The notes below the pieces were generated by a model. It ran no database searches. It saw only the letters and a list, made by a program, of their open reading frames with translations, and was not told where the DNA came from. Shown here piece by piece: positions 11,634 through 23,165 of a stretch of DNA of 64,000 nt. The stretch is from Chamaecyparis obtusa (taxonomy: Eukaryota > Streptophyta > Pinopsida > Cupressales > Cupressaceae): contig BSBK01002801.1 in assembly GCA_027943335.1 (NCBI GenBank), positions 124,001-188,000 on the forward strand. Direction: 5' to 3'. Position 1 is the stretch's first letter, and every line of letters starts with the position of its first letter. The position numbers were made by a program, and so were the translations under genes.

Positions 11634-11652
11634 TACACACACACACACACAC
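11634..11652. repeat. (AC)n microsatellite
   Basis: About nine AC dinucleotides follow the hAT remnant. It is short and unlikely to be functional. Confidence 0.9.
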
Positions 11653-11694
11653 CCAAACCTCTAGAGAAAAAAATTCATGTAGCCACATGTTGGG

Positions 11695-13690
11695 TTCTCA
11701 TACCCAAACCTGAACTGGTAACTTAGGTTTGGAGAAATTTCAACAAAATAAAAGCTTCACAGAGCCATGAGAGAAATTAATAGTTAATAGCCCAATAACA
11801 AGCTTCAAAAAGTTTGGTAGGTTCATGAAGGTGAATTTTTGCCAGCGACAAGAATTTGGAAAGATTCTAAGGCATAAAACTTAACAAAAATATACTCAAT
11901 CATAGAAAAATAATGTAAAATAATATAAGACCACATCATTATAGAAGGGAAATACTCTAAACCTCACTCTGAGGATTGAAAATTGGTTTGGAGAATTAAG
12001 GAATGCAATGCTCCATGGAGCTAAGAGAACAATGACCTTGAATGGCCTAATAACAAGCTTCCAAACTTCAGTAGGTTCAAGAAGGTGAAACTTTTGCCAA
12101 AGATAGAAATCTGGAAAGATCTAAAGGCATTAAACTTACAAAACCATACTTAATCACAAAAACATGAAAATAATATAACAAAGATATTCCAATGCCCACG
12201 GTTTACAATATTTCAAAATTGAAGAATGAGACTATCATACAATATATAGAAACTATCACTTGCTCTTTAGTCTCAATATATAGGCACAAGGTCTAGTAAG
12301 CTCTGAAAGAATAATTTGAATATCTCCAACACTATTTTTCTAGTCTAGGTCATAATTTTAGTTGGTGGTTCACCAATTTTTTTCCCACACGTTCAATAGG
12401 GCTGGGTTTGACCATGTGTGTGTATAATCATAATATAAACATATTAAAAATAATAAATATAAATACAATTAAGCAGTAATATAATATATATTAACAATGG
12501 ATGTAATATATAAAATATAAAATGAATAATTTATAAATGTTGTATGTGATAACTTTAAAATCCCATATATATGTATATGTATATGTATATTTGTGTGTAT
12601 ATATATCTATATAATATAACCACATGTGCTTTATCTGAATAATGAAAATTGGGGTTGTTAAGAAACATAAGCTTCCTTAAAAGAACCTCCTTAAATGTTG
12701 AGAAGAAGGCTAAAAAGAAAATAAGTGTTTTAAATAATATATAATAAGCAAAAAGGAGATCTAAATTTGATGGAATATGTAGACATTTTAGGGCAAAAAT
12801 ACATGAGTAAGGACTAAGGACCCAACAAATCACTGCAAGTTTGACCCAAAGTTAAGCTAAACCTAGAGAAAAAATTGTGCACCCAAGAAATCATTAGGAT
12901 TCATCTTTAAGGTAAAGAAACACTCTAAACATCCAAGGATTAAAAATTGGTTTGAAGAACATTCAAAAAATGAATGTTTCATAGAGCCATGAGAGAAATT
13001 GACAATTTATAGCCTAGTAACAGACTTCATAAGGTTTGGTAGGTGAAATTTTGCAAAAGATAAGAATTTAAAAGGATTCTAAAGCATAAAACTTACAAAC
13101 TACACTCAATCATAGAGAGAGAACTTGAAAATAATATAACGTGGTATCATTTCAATACAAAAATACCCTAACCTTACCATTAGGATTAAAAATTAGTTTG
13201 AAGAACTTTCAAGGAATGCAATGCTTCATGGAGCCAAGAGAGGAATGACACTGAATAGCCTAATAACAAGCTTCCAAAACTTCACTAGGTTCAAAATAGT
13301 TAAGTTTAGCCAAAGATCACAATTTGGAAAGATTTGAAGACGTAAAACTTAAAAAACCATGCTTAATCACATATACAAGAGAATAATATAACATAGATAT
13401 TCCAATGCCCATTTTTAAAGTGTTTAAAAATTGAATGGAAAATGCTATTCAATATATAGGCACATAGACTAGCAAGCTCTGTAACAACTATTTAAGTATC
13501 ATCAAAACTATGTTGCCAGTTCAGGATTAGTGTTTGAGTTTGCTAATTCGACAATTATTTTCCCCAGGATCAGTATGCCTAGGTTCTACCATGTATGGAT
13601 GTGTGTATATAATTATAAAACTAATATAAACATATTAAAAATGATAAATATAAATATAAAGTTATGCCATATAAATATAAAGCTATATTT
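11695..13690. repeat. nested low-copy tandem repeat: four ~250-bp units in two ~0.8-kb blocks
   Basis: A recognisable unit (GAGCCATGAGAGAAATT, AATAACAAGCTTC, TAGGTTCA, GAAAGATTC, TCAATCATAGA) occurs near 11760, 12015, 12970 and 13220. The first pair and the second pair share the same downstream tail (ATATATAGGCACA, then CATGT(G/A)TGTGTATA, then ATATAAACATATTAAAAAT). A ~250-bp duplication was therefore followed by duplication of the whole ~0.8-kb block. The ~0.4 kb between blocks (12490-12880) contains a TATATG-rich microsatellite at 12565-12615. There is no coding potential. Confidence 0.8.
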
Positions 13691-13879
13691 GTAAATCATA
13701 CAAAAAAATTAACAAGTTAAATATTAATAATAAATATTAAATATACTAAAGGGTTATAGTTGAGTTAATTGAGTACAATAACTAAGGGTGATGGTATGAA
13801 TTTGAATTATGTCATCCACTATGATTCAAATCTGTCAAATGTGTAATAAATAAGGGATAAGATTGGAATTATGCCCTGA

Positions 13880-14095
13880 ATAACTTTGATAGAATGGACC
13901 ATTCAATCCTTAGCTCTCAACTAGATTATCCAACTTAAACTTGAACCCTCCAAAAAAAGAATTATGACAATAAATACTAATATAATTAAAGTATTAATCC
14001 CTTCAATCCTTGACTTTTAGCCAAAGAAATATTCAACTTAGACTTGAACCCACCAACAAAAGAATAATAATAAATATTAATATAACTAGTGTTGA
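13880..14095. repeat. two-copy ~100-bp tandem repeat
   Basis: TTCAATCCTTAGCTCTCAAC...ACTTGAACCCTCC at 13903-13955 recurs as TTCAATCCTTGACTTTTAGC...ACTTGAACCCACC at about 14003-14055. Both are followed by an A-rich AATAAATA(C/T)TAATATAA(C/T)TA block. There is no coding potential. Confidence 0.7.
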
Positions 14096-14916
14096 TCCAT
14101 AAAAATTAAAATGTTTACCTTAGTTTCAATAAATCATAGGTCGTTCGATATCAACATGTAGAATGAACTTAGTTTACAAGTTCCTGTTGAGTTTACAAAA
14201 CCAAATGTAAACTAAAATACTACAAGTGGCTAATAAAGTTGCAACCTTTACCTCATGAATTGACATTTTTTCATTCCTTAGCCATAAATATCCTTGCAAC
14301 CATGACACTTATATTCTAACAAACTTTCTAAAGAGTAACACAAAAAACACCATGATATCAACTTTAACTAGTGGAATGTGTGCTTTCATTCATTACTTTT
14401 CCAACAATTGTATTCTATGGATAGAGATTGTGCCATATTATTACGGGATCCTAAAAGAATCAATCATGAACATTTGATAAGAGTGCATACCAATGTCATC
14501 CCAGTCTGATGCCTATAAACAAAAATCATATGGCTATCATCAATAGTTTGTGGATGTATGATGATAGAAAACATTATGGGTTGAAGCAATAATGCCTATG
14601 TTTGCAGTTTCCTGGTTCATCAAAAAAATGCAAGTGAAAATGACTACCCATTAGGGTTTAGGGAATATTTTTAATGGTTAAAGGTCAAACAAAATTCATT
14701 CAAATTATCATCCACTACTATAATTGTATTAGGGTGGTTCTCCATTGGGAGCTTGGGCTTCTACGTTTTAGGAAGAGGAAGTCTTCTGAACAATTTTTTT
14801 TTTCTGCTATGAAATTATTTGGAATCTTCTCCTTCATATTAGAAACTACTACTTTTTTAGTGTTGAATATTTAAGTTGGTGAAAATGAGGTGAGGCTAGA
14901 AATTTTTACTCCTATT
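14096..14916. other. non-coding stretch, nothing recognised
   Basis: I see no domain, repeat partner or RNA gene. A 66-codon open frame at 14674-14874 has no recognisable motif and ordinary AT-rich composition; I do not call it a gene. Confidence 0.5.
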
Positions 14917-15284
14917 TGAGCATTACAGGATTTTCATTAGTATCAATCAGTTATTCAGTCAGTAAAGGAGACAAACAGGACATTCGGTCAACCATATAAA
15001 GCCTACACACCGAGCAAGACACAAGGCAGATCTCTAAGTTAACTGAACAAGGGTTTGACCGAGTCCACTCATCGAGTGATAGACAACTACCGAGTACTGA
15101 GGATATTGATCATAGAGCATTCATATGAACCAAGAACTAGTTAATTACCAAATGGAGAATGCAGTGAACACTAAGAAAAATGGGAAATGACATAGTAATC
15201 TAAAATGGCACAAACATCTATGAAAATGGTTCACACCGATCAAAAAATGGTTTACCAAGATCGAGAAAGAATTAAATATGGATG
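14917..15284 (+). mobile_element. left part of a copia LTR split by the Tat-type element
   Basis: The segment has CCGAGTGA/CGAGTACTGAGG-type strings like those in the copia LTR at 3960-4090 and is cut exactly at 15284 by the gypsy-type insertion. The remaining part resumes at 35481. The start is approximate; TGAGCATTACAGG at 14917 is the best TG start I can see. Together the parts would make an LTR of about 1.2 kb. Confidence 0.65.
15280..15284. repeat. target-site duplication GGATG, left
   Basis: GGATG directly precedes the left LTR and is repeated exactly at 35481-35485 after the right LTR. This proves the two LTRs bound one insertion. Confidence 0.93.
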
Positions 15285-16496
15285 TGTGATCAAAGAAAAC
15301 CTAACATGTTAGGAACAAGCTTAGAAATTCAAACATTAGTTAAACAGCATATCCCTAACATATAGTAAAAACAATTTGCTAAGACATCTCGGATAGAGCT
15401 CAACGGGAGCACCTTGTCACCATTCGATTTGCTCTTTCTTTAGGGATGTGGGTGTTCTCTCAAAACACATGGAGCATGTCCCTAATGATTTTTAGGATGG
15501 ATTGGGATGGATTAGAGTCCACAAGAGCCCCATAGTGGTACAAAATAGGTATAGAACACTTGATTTTCCCCTAAGGCCTCAAGGATCCAAATGATGTTGA
15601 AATGAAGATTAAGCTAGAAATGAGTAATCTAAGGTAATTTTTAGACCAAATGAGATGTTATGATATGAAAATAAATGCTAAACAATGAATCAAACTAATT
15701 TAATCCATTAGTTCTAAGCTATGATGAGTTATGAAAGCACAAAATAGAGTTAATTCTAACAATTTATGCTAAAGCTTAAGGATCTAGAGCTATTCTAGAA
15801 TTATAACTTTACTATGAAATGAAAGATGAATTACTTATTTTATATTGGGAGGGGAGGGTATTTATAGGATTTTGTTAAGGGCTTGGGTTAGGAGGATGAG
15901 TTGCAGTTAGGGGTAAGGTTTGAGGTAAGGTTAGGGGTATGGTAAGGTTTACCTTGGGTTAGGGTTTCTCACACATGTGTGAGAAACACTAGGGAACTGT
16001 GCAAAGGGAACAAGTGTGGAAGAAGAGACATGGGTCTCTTTATGAGGCTGTAAGAAGACTTAAAGAGTGTGTAAGAGGATTTAATGAGTGTGTAAGGCTC
16101 ATTAAGGGAAGGGTTTGACCAAAATTCAAAGAGACTTGGATTAGGTTAAGAAGGTTAGGAAACACCTTATAGATAGGTTTAGGAAGGGTTTAGGGAAGTT
16201 TGGGAAAGATTAGGAAAGTCTAGAAGATTCTAGGGTTTGGAGGGATTTTAATAAATATTTCATTTATTAAAAGGATTTTCGTCAATTTATCAAATAATTG
16301 ATAAATTTTGGGGGGAATGATGTTTAAATTAGATTTAAACATTTTGGGAGGGGATTCCTTAATTAAAAATTTTTAATTAAGATAAAGGGATTTAATGGCA
16401 TAATAATTAATTAATTAATTAACAAATGATGATGTCATCAGGGGTTTTCAAAAAATAAAATACATTTATTTTCTAATGGATTTTTAGGTGTCTACA
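15285..16496 (-). repeat. 3' LTR of the Tat-type element
   Basis: On the minus strand it starts TGTAGACACC (16496) and ends TGATCACA (15285), matching TGTCGACACC...TGATCACA of the other LTR. The copies differ by scattered substitutions and a few indels, for example in the TTAATTAA run near 16400. Both contain a telomere-like G-rich tract on the plus strand (15880-15970 here). Confidence 0.95.
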
Positions 16497-16542
16497 TTTT
16501 ACCCCTCTTTGATGTGATGCCACAAGTGGCGTGGCATCAAAG
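16497..16542 (-). promoter_or_regulatory. polypurine tract with foot hairpin (Tat-type element)
   Basis: Read on the minus strand, a hairpin is followed by AGAGGGGTAAAA and then the LTR. The stem is CTTTGAT paired with ATCAAAG (7 pairs), a bulge, then GCCAC paired with GTGGC (5 pairs). The last two bases of the stem overlap the start of the purine tract. The tract is the site where plus-strand DNA synthesis starts. Confidence 0.85.
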
Positions 16543-17451
16543 ACAAGAAAATAAGATGCCCTGAGCTAGAATTTGGAGGAATAAGGGGATGTGCCCCCTC
16601 GAGAAAATAATGCAAAGAGGAAACATTGTGGAATTTTCTCGAAAGGAAATAGGAGGAGAAGGAAATAGAAGAAAGGGGGATAAATAACCAAGCTTCCAAT
16701 AGAAAAGATGGATGAATGCAAGATGAGATGGAATGCAAGATGTAGCGACATGAAAGATGAAAGATGCAAGATTAATCTATATGATGCAAGATGGGGGATT
16801 TTGGGGAGGTCCAAGTGTAAATGTGGAGAGCACAGCCTAGTTTTATATAGAAACATTAGAGACTCACCAAGGATACTGGAATCACAAGGCCTTGTCACCA
16901 GTGTTGCATAGGAATGATGTGAAAAAGACACGCATGATTTCCCTAGCATCATGCATGAACCCAAGAGGAAGCATGGTAGAAATGATGTTGGAGAAACCAC
17001 AAAAAAATGACATTTCCCAAGTGCGCCATGTAACCCAGAAGATCACATGTGAATCGTGCAAGGGTCATGTCTGACGAACTCACAAGCAAAATCAAAAGAT
17101 CAAAAAGACCTTGCCCTAGATTGTCCTCATTCGTAGCACACCATGATATAAAGGATCATGGAGAATTTGAGGAGAGGAACAACGAGAAGCTATAAAAGAT
17201 TAACAAGATCCAAAGGACAAAATCCAAAACCAAAATGAGAACTCCAAAAGACATCCTTTGCTAAGGAGAGAGATTTGATTTGACTGATGGTGGGAAGATT
17301 GGTCTAAACATGTGGAAGGATACATCAACATGGACCTTGTGTGATTGGTGGAAGATTAGGTCAGACAAGAGGAAGGATACATCCTCAAGGACCCACTAAT
17401 TCATGAGAGAATGAGTGTTGTTGTTTGCTGGCAAATGATGAGTCAAGGTTA
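16543..17451 (-). other. 3' untranslated region of the Tat-type element, distal part
   Basis: The stretch is non-coding. Degenerate repeats of GATGCAAGAT occur at 16715-16795, and two ~60-bp copies with GGAAGGATACATC occur at 17276-17395. Short open frames on both strands here are low-complexity. The region resumes beyond the nested element at 21373. Confidence 0.6.
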
Positions 17452-18404
17452 TGTAGTCAAGGATGGTTGATCCAATGAAGGAAAGTCCAAACCTTGTAGC
17501 CAAAAGAATTACATAGTGGATTACTCAACAATGCAACACAAAGTAATTGTTTAACACTGATTTTCATTAATATGCCCGGCTGTAAGGCCTTCCGGGTTAG
17601 GGACAATTACAATCAGAAATTTTTTTTGCAAGATCCACAACCAGATCTAATACAATCTCAGCTAGTTCATCTCTAAGGATAATCAGAAGCTGATGGAAAC
17701 CCTAAGGTAGATCTAAACTTGAGCTCGCAAGCCTCCAATAAATCTCCTTATCTCCAAGTATGAAAACCCCTAGCTCTGCTATAAAGGACTATCAGATTAC
17801 AATATGATCTGCAAGAACATCAAGAACTTTTCCACAAATTTGCTCTTAGGGTTCACATTTGAATTCCAAATTTTCTAAGTCTCCAAGTTCTGATCTCCCA
17901 AATCTCTCTCTCCCTACCAATCTCCCTGAACATCTACCCAAGCCCTCCTTAAATGCTAATCATCAACAACAAGTCGGCTAGATGAAACCCTTAACTCCCA
18001 AAAAAAAAAATTAAATGCCATACAAGTCAGCTTACAAATGTATACAAACATTTAATTTTTAATGTCAGCCCAAGACAATGGCTACCAACAATTAATTAAC
18101 CAAGTTGGCTCAACAAATCACACAAAACTCCATTCGGTAAGTCAGAACTACCGAACAATAGTAAAATTACCGAGCATGCCAGGCATCACCGAGCATGAGT
18201 ATCAACTGAGCACCATAGGCATGACTAAGAAACCATTTCGCCGAGTGCCAGAGGCCACCGAGTTCCTTTAGTGACCAAGCTTCCTTTAATGACTGAGGTC
18301 ATCGGTCAAGGCTGCAATTGAGTAAAACTATCCAAAACACAAACACTCCATTTAGTTTACCGAGGACACAGAATGTCCCTGCCTTAACCTTGGATGCCCC
18401 TGCA
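17452..18404 (-). repeat. 3' LTR of the gag-protease element
   Basis: It aligns along its length with 20424-21372. Plus-strand landmarks are GTCAAGGATGG at the start, CCCGGCTGTAAGGCCTTC, AACCCCTAGCTCTGCTATAA, and GATGCCCCTGCA at the end. The minus-strand start is TGCAGGGGC. Confidence 0.9.
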
Positions 18405-18479
18405 TCAGACACCCCAGGTTCCAAAAGATGTTCATATGTGAGAATAATATCTTTTAGGATTCAGCACATAAATCCTAAA

Positions 18480-19160
18480 CTAGTTCTTCAAATACAAGTC
18501 CTCCACCTTTTCTGCTTGCAAAGTCTTCCACTTCAATTTCCTTTGTCTCTTCAAGTCTTTTCTTGACAATGTACAGGTCGGTTCTTCATACTGAACATTC
18601 ATTTTCTCTATATCCACAACCTCAACTTGGCTACCATTACTCAAGTTTCTCCTATCGAGTGTTGCATCCATCAAAGGCATCAGTGAAAACTTCTTGTCAT
18701 TCTTCTCAATAGTAAACACATTTCTTACACAATCATAAATAGCTCTGCAATCATACTGCCAAGGTCTACCAAGCAATAAATCACAACTATTCATCTTCAC
18801 AATGTCACAAAGCACAAGATCCTTGTACTAGCCAATCTGAACATCAATGAAGCATTGTTCTCTAACTTCCAAAGCATGAACATCTTGTAACCAGCCAAGC
18901 CTATAAGGACAAGGATGTTTCATTCTACTCAAACCAAGTTTCTGAACCAGGTCCTCAGCAAAAAGGTTATCAATGCTACCACTATCAACAATAACATCAT
19001 AGAGTTTACCTTCAATCTTGCATCAGGTCCTAAACAAGTTACTCCTCTGACAAGGTTCATCCTTTGTATCGAGCAATGTTCGTCGAAGCAGCAAGTTCTC
19101 TGATTTAGGTTCATTTTGAATGTTCTCATTCATCACAGTAGTTCATCAGTCAACCTTCTT
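18480..19160 (-). pseudogene. aspartic protease of the gag-protease element (broken)
   Basis: On the minus strand the frame after gag reads SENLLLRRTLL, SNLFRT-stop-CKIEGKLYDV, then the active-site block IVDSGSIDNL (DSG at 18978-18986). The C-terminal protease block CDLLLGRPWQYD follows near 18780. These are the conserved blocks of plant gypsy proteases that cut Gag. One stop replaces Arg (TGA) and one replaces Gln (TAG, near 18828). The reading frame ends at 18480 with no trace of RT beyond it. The catalytic site itself is intact. Confidence 0.87.
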
Positions 19161-20147
19161 CTATGTACACTCAAAATAATGGTGTCCTTCCTCTCCACAG
19201 TTATAGCAAGTACCCTTAAAGATAACTCTACCTGTCTTCTTCTTTGGTTCCACAAGTTTCTGTTCATCTTCTGCATCAGTCAATTTATCCTTCATCGAGT
19301 GATCAATCTTTTCTTTCCCTCGAGAGTTACTAGGTTGTTTCCTCTTCAACTTATCTTCTACCTTCAAAGCATACTGATAAGCATCTTCAATAGAATCAAT
19401 CTTCAGCATACCAAGCTCATCCTGGATATTGAATCTCAGACCATTCACATACCGAGCTACCTTTTCCTTACCAAGCTCTTGGTGTCTAGACCGAATAGTA
19501 AGTTTGTAGAACTCCTCGGTATAATCTTCAACAGACAAATCCTTCTGCTTCAGATTTTGCAACTTCTTAAACAAGTCAAGCTCATAGTGAGCTGGTATGA
19601 ACTTAGCTTTCAACTTAGTCAACATCAATCTCCACCGATTGATCTTTGTTTCACCTTCATCTTCTCTATCTCTTTGTAGTTCCTTCCACCAAAGAGTAGC
19701 ATGTCCTTTCAAATTTGTCTTTGCTAATCTCACCCGAAGAGGATCTTCAATTTCTTCCAGCTTAAAGAAATCTTCAAGCTCACCAATCCAATCAATCAGA
19801 TTTTGGGGCTTCAAAGTACCAAAGAAAGTATAAACTTCCATTCAATAATTACTAAACTGAGCAATAGGTCTAGGCAATCGAGCAGTTCTATCTTCACCAG
19901 ATTTGTTCCTCTGATCATCACCACTAGATCCAGTAGTTTCAAATTCTTCAACAGCTTCTTCATATCCATCCTCAGTACCAACATTCCAAGGCATACTAGC
20001 AACAGTTCTCATGATCTCGGCAACCATATCATTCTTCATCAATTCCAACTCAGATCTGAAATCTAATTTCACCTTCTCTTTGATTCGGGATTCAACAAAA
20101 TCACAAAGATCAAAAATAACTCTAGGGTCTAATCTTCTTGGAGGCAT
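19161..20147 (-). pseudogene. gypsy Gag with CCHC zinc knuckle (one in-frame stop)
   Basis: I start at the ATG at 20147 (MPPRRLDPRV, a usual gag start), giving 329 codons to 19161. An N-terminal coiled segment (FVESRIKEKVKLDF) is followed by the capsid domain (WIGELEDFF, GHATLWWKELQ, LKAKFIPAHYELDLFKKLQ, VEDYTEEF, RYVNGLR) and a CYNCGEEGHHYFEC zinc knuckle near the end. Gag forms the particle and binds the RNA. The only break is a TGA at 19842-19844 where an Arg codon (CGA) is likely. This is the best-kept gene in the left half of the window. Confidence 0.92.
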
Positions 20148-20405
20148 CCTTAAAGATAAGAGAAACCCTCTGCAACAAACCCTCACTGACCACTTTGTGA
20201 TAATTTCCAAGTTGCTACAAGTAAGATCTCAACTTGCAACCTTGTAAATAACTAGGGCACAATTTCACAAGTTTAGTGCTTTGGATCTACAATCTAGATT
20301 GTGCACAATCTCTGCTCCAACAAGATTAACTTCACAAGATCATCCTTGCTAGGTAAAACTTCTACTTCAACAAGATCAACTTTCACTCCAACTAGAACAA
20401 AACTT

Positions 20406-20418
20406 CACTTTGATACCA
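20406..20418 (-). promoter_or_regulatory. primer-binding site of the gag-protease element
   Basis: On the minus strand, TGGTATCAAAGTG begins 5 bases after the LTR end. It fits the initiator Met-tRNA primer site TGGTATCAGAGC with small changes. Confidence 0.8.
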
Positions 20419-20423
20419 CCTTA

Positions 20424-21372
20424 TGCAGTCAAGGATGGTGGATCCAATGAAGGACAGTCCAAACCTTGTAGCCAAAAGAATTACACAATGGATTACTCAA
20501 CAATGCAACACAAAGTAATTATTTAACACTAATTTTCATTAACATGCCCGGTTGTAAGGCCTTCTGGGTTAGGGCCAATTACAATCAGAAAACAATTTTG
20601 CAAGATCCACAACTAGATCCAATACAATCTCAACTAGTTCATCTCTGAAGACAATCAGAAGCTGATGGAAACCCTAAGGCAGATCTAAACTTGAGCTCGC
20701 AAGCCTCCAAGAAATATCCTTGTCTCCAAGTATGAAAACCCCTAGCTCTGCTATAAAGGACTATCAAATTACAATCTGATCTATAAGAACATCAAGAACT
20801 TTTCCACAACTTCACTCTCAGGCTTCACATCTAAATTCCAAATCTGCTAAGTCTCCAAGTTCTGATCTCCCAAATCTCTCTCTCCCTACCAATCTCCCTG
20901 AACATCTACCCAAGCCCTCCTTAAATACTAATCATCAGCCACAAGTCAGCTACATGAAACCCTTAACTTCCCAAAAGAAATAATTAAATGCCGTACAAGT
21001 CAGCTTACGAATGTATACAAACATGTATTTTCTACATGTTGGCCCAATACAATGGCTACCAACAATTATTTCACCAATTCGGCTCAAAAAATCACATAGA
21101 ACTCCAGTCGGTGAACTACCGAGAAATAGTAAAATTATCAAGCACACCAAGCATCACCAAGCACTAGTATCGACCGAGCACCACAAGCATGACCAAGAAA
21201 CCATTTCATCGAGTGCTAGAGACCACTGAGTTCCTTCAATGACTAAGCTTCCTTCAATGACCGAGGTCGTCGGTCAAGGCTGCAACCAAGTAAAATCGGC
21301 CAAAACACAAACACTCCATGCAGTTTACCAAGGACACATAATGCCCTTACCTTAACCTTGGATGCCCCTAGA
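20424..21372 (-). repeat. 5' LTR of the gag-protease element
   Basis: This is the partner of 17452-18404 and holds the same landmarks. Its outer end reads GATGCCCCTAGA where the partner has CCCCTGCA, so the TG start of this LTR (minus strand) has mutated. Confidence 0.9.
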
Positions 21373-21898
21373 TCATGAGGATAACCGCTAGGATCAAGAA
21401 TAGTTGACAAGTGATGTTACTGAAGTACAAGGTAGGATGGGATAATATTTCTGATCAAATGTTACTACAGGACCAACAAGGATTATGTACAAAAAGATGG
21501 GAAAATATGTACAATGGCTATGTATAGAAGCTCATGATTTGGGATAGGAAGATTGCTTTATATAGGATATATACAAGAAGGATCGCGCTATACAAGATAT
21601 GTTACAAGATATGTGCTGGAGGGATTGCGGATTTTCTTGAGCATTAAAATAGAGGAATGTTGGGGGATGGTGGTGGGGATGGGGATGGTAGAAAAAGGAT
21701 TGTTTGGATGTGGAGGATGGGAGTTTGATAGATAATGACTTAATCCACTATGTATGGCACGTGTTTGCTAGGTTTTCACCAACATACTTGTCCAAGGTGC
21801 TTGAATTGCCAAGTTTTCTCTTGCTTTTTTTTTTTTGCTTTTTAACTTTTTTTGTATTTTTCAATTTTTATGGATTTTCTGAATATGTGGGATCTGGT
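21373..21898 (-). other. 3' untranslated region of the Tat-type element, proximal part
   Basis: This is non-coding sequence after the integrase stop. At 21766-21815 it holds a decayed copy of the GGTGAAAACC / CCTTGG module seen repeatedly in the elements at 39-60 kb. No gene is supported. Confidence 0.6.
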
Positions 21899-23165
21899 TC
21901 AGGCATAGAACCTCTTGAGATGTATGATGTTGATTGGATCATTCAAAGGCTCACCTTCTGGTTTAGATAGCTGATAGGCTTTGGAGCCAAGGCATGTCAT
22001 GACAACATAGGGGCCTATCCAAGTAGGCTCGAACTTTCCTTTCTTTTCTAGATGTCCTTGGACTTTCTAATTTTCCTTTACGACCATGTCACCTACTTGG
22101 AATTGTCTAGGATGGACCTTCTTGTTATAACTCCTTTTGAGTCGATTCTGGTATGAAACCAAATGATCATAGGCTTGATGTCTCTTTTCATCTAATAGGT
22201 CTAGCTGTGTAAGGCATGCCACACAATAGTCTTCATCAGTGGTATAGTTCTTCATGGAGACACACAATGATGGGATCTTGACCTCAATTGGTATAATGGC
22301 TTTGACACCATATACAAGGGAATATGGAGTGGTGTCTATGGGTGTATGAAAGGAAGTACACTAGGCCCAAAGGGTGGGATTTATTTGGAGGTGCCAGTCA
22401 TGACCAAAATCATTGACAACATTCTTGAGGATTTTTAAGATTGTTTTATTGGTTTCCTCAGCTTCATCATTTCCTTGGGGGAAGTATGGACTGGAGAAAT
22501 GGTGATGGATGTGGAGTCTAGCACATAGATCATCCACATGCTAGTAGTAAGGGTGAGCAGAATCACTTCAACCTACTTTGTAAAATAATCTATGGCAGTG
22601 ATTATGTACTTATGTCCATTTGAAGAAAGGGGAGTGATCAAGCCAATGGGGTCAAAGCCCCAACATGAAAATGACCAAGGTGGCACAATGGGCTACAAGT
22701 TTTGTGCTAGTGCATGAATTAGATTTGCATGCTATTGACATGGTAGGAATTTCCTGACAAATTCACAAGCGTCATGTTTCATGGTTGGCCAATAATACCC
22801 AACTTGAAGAAACTACTTTTCTAGAACTATGCCACTTGTGTGGGCACTACAAATTCTAGTGTGGACCTCTTGTAAAGCCAGGACAGCCTCATTTGAATCT
22901 AAACACCTAGAAAGGATATTGTGATATCTATGATGATAAAGGGTGTTGGCCACAAGAGTGTAGCAGGAAGCTCTTTGAATTAGGTTTTGGCATTGGTTAT
23001 TAGTGAGATGGGGAGATATGATACTATTCTTTAGATATGCATGGATGTAGTGGTACCATGAGGACTGAGGACCAACCAAGACACACACTATTTCTGCATC
23101 GACATTCTCATAAGCAAGCATGTGTAGCTGCTTGACTAAGAATTTGTATTGTGATGAGCCATGTG
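21899..23165 (-). pseudogene. Tat-type integrase (internal deletion, broken)
   Basis: The zinc-binding domain is seen at 22860-22740 (EVHTRICSAH, GYYWPTM, then FVRKFLPCQ where a Cys is now Phe). The catalytic core starts at about 22690 with PWSFSCWGFDPIG and TAIDYFTK, holding the first catalytic Asp. Shortly after, the sequence jumps to HHHFSSPYFPQGN, so the block with the second catalytic Asp (TDNG in relatives) is missing. The C-terminal part is well kept: YGVKAIIPIEV, SYNKKV, FQVGDMV, KFEPTWIGPY and a final HLKRFYA before the stop at 21899. Integrase inserts the DNA copy into the host. This one could not. Confidence 0.9.

Larger units (their letters stand above)
17452..21372 (-). mobile_element. 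non-autonomous gypsy element with gag and protease only, 3.9 kb
   Basis: Direct LTRs of about 950 bp (17452-18404 and 20424-21372) enclose about 2.0 kb with a gag and a protease on the minus strand. No RT, RNase H or integrase is present. The internal size leaves no room for them, so this is a TR-GAG-like element that must borrow enzymes. It has a Met-tRNA-type primer site at its right LTR. It lies in the 3' untranslated region of the Tat-type element. I could not find an exact 5-bp duplication (left flank GGTTA), so the outer ends may be off by a few bases or mutated. Confidence 0.88.

Noticed and set aside
15880..15970. Interstitial telomere repeat
   Set aside because: The tract is present at the same place in both LTRs, so it is LTR sequence, not a relic of a chromosome end. 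The words are also irregular.
19116..19679. Long plus-strand open frame opposite the gag gene
   Set aside because: It is the shadow of the well-supported minus-strand Gag; composition and lack of motifs fit an antisense frame.
17447..21377. Target duplication of the gag-protease element
   Set aside because: The left flank GGTTA has no match beside 21372 (TCATG). I could not confirm a duplication and do not report one.
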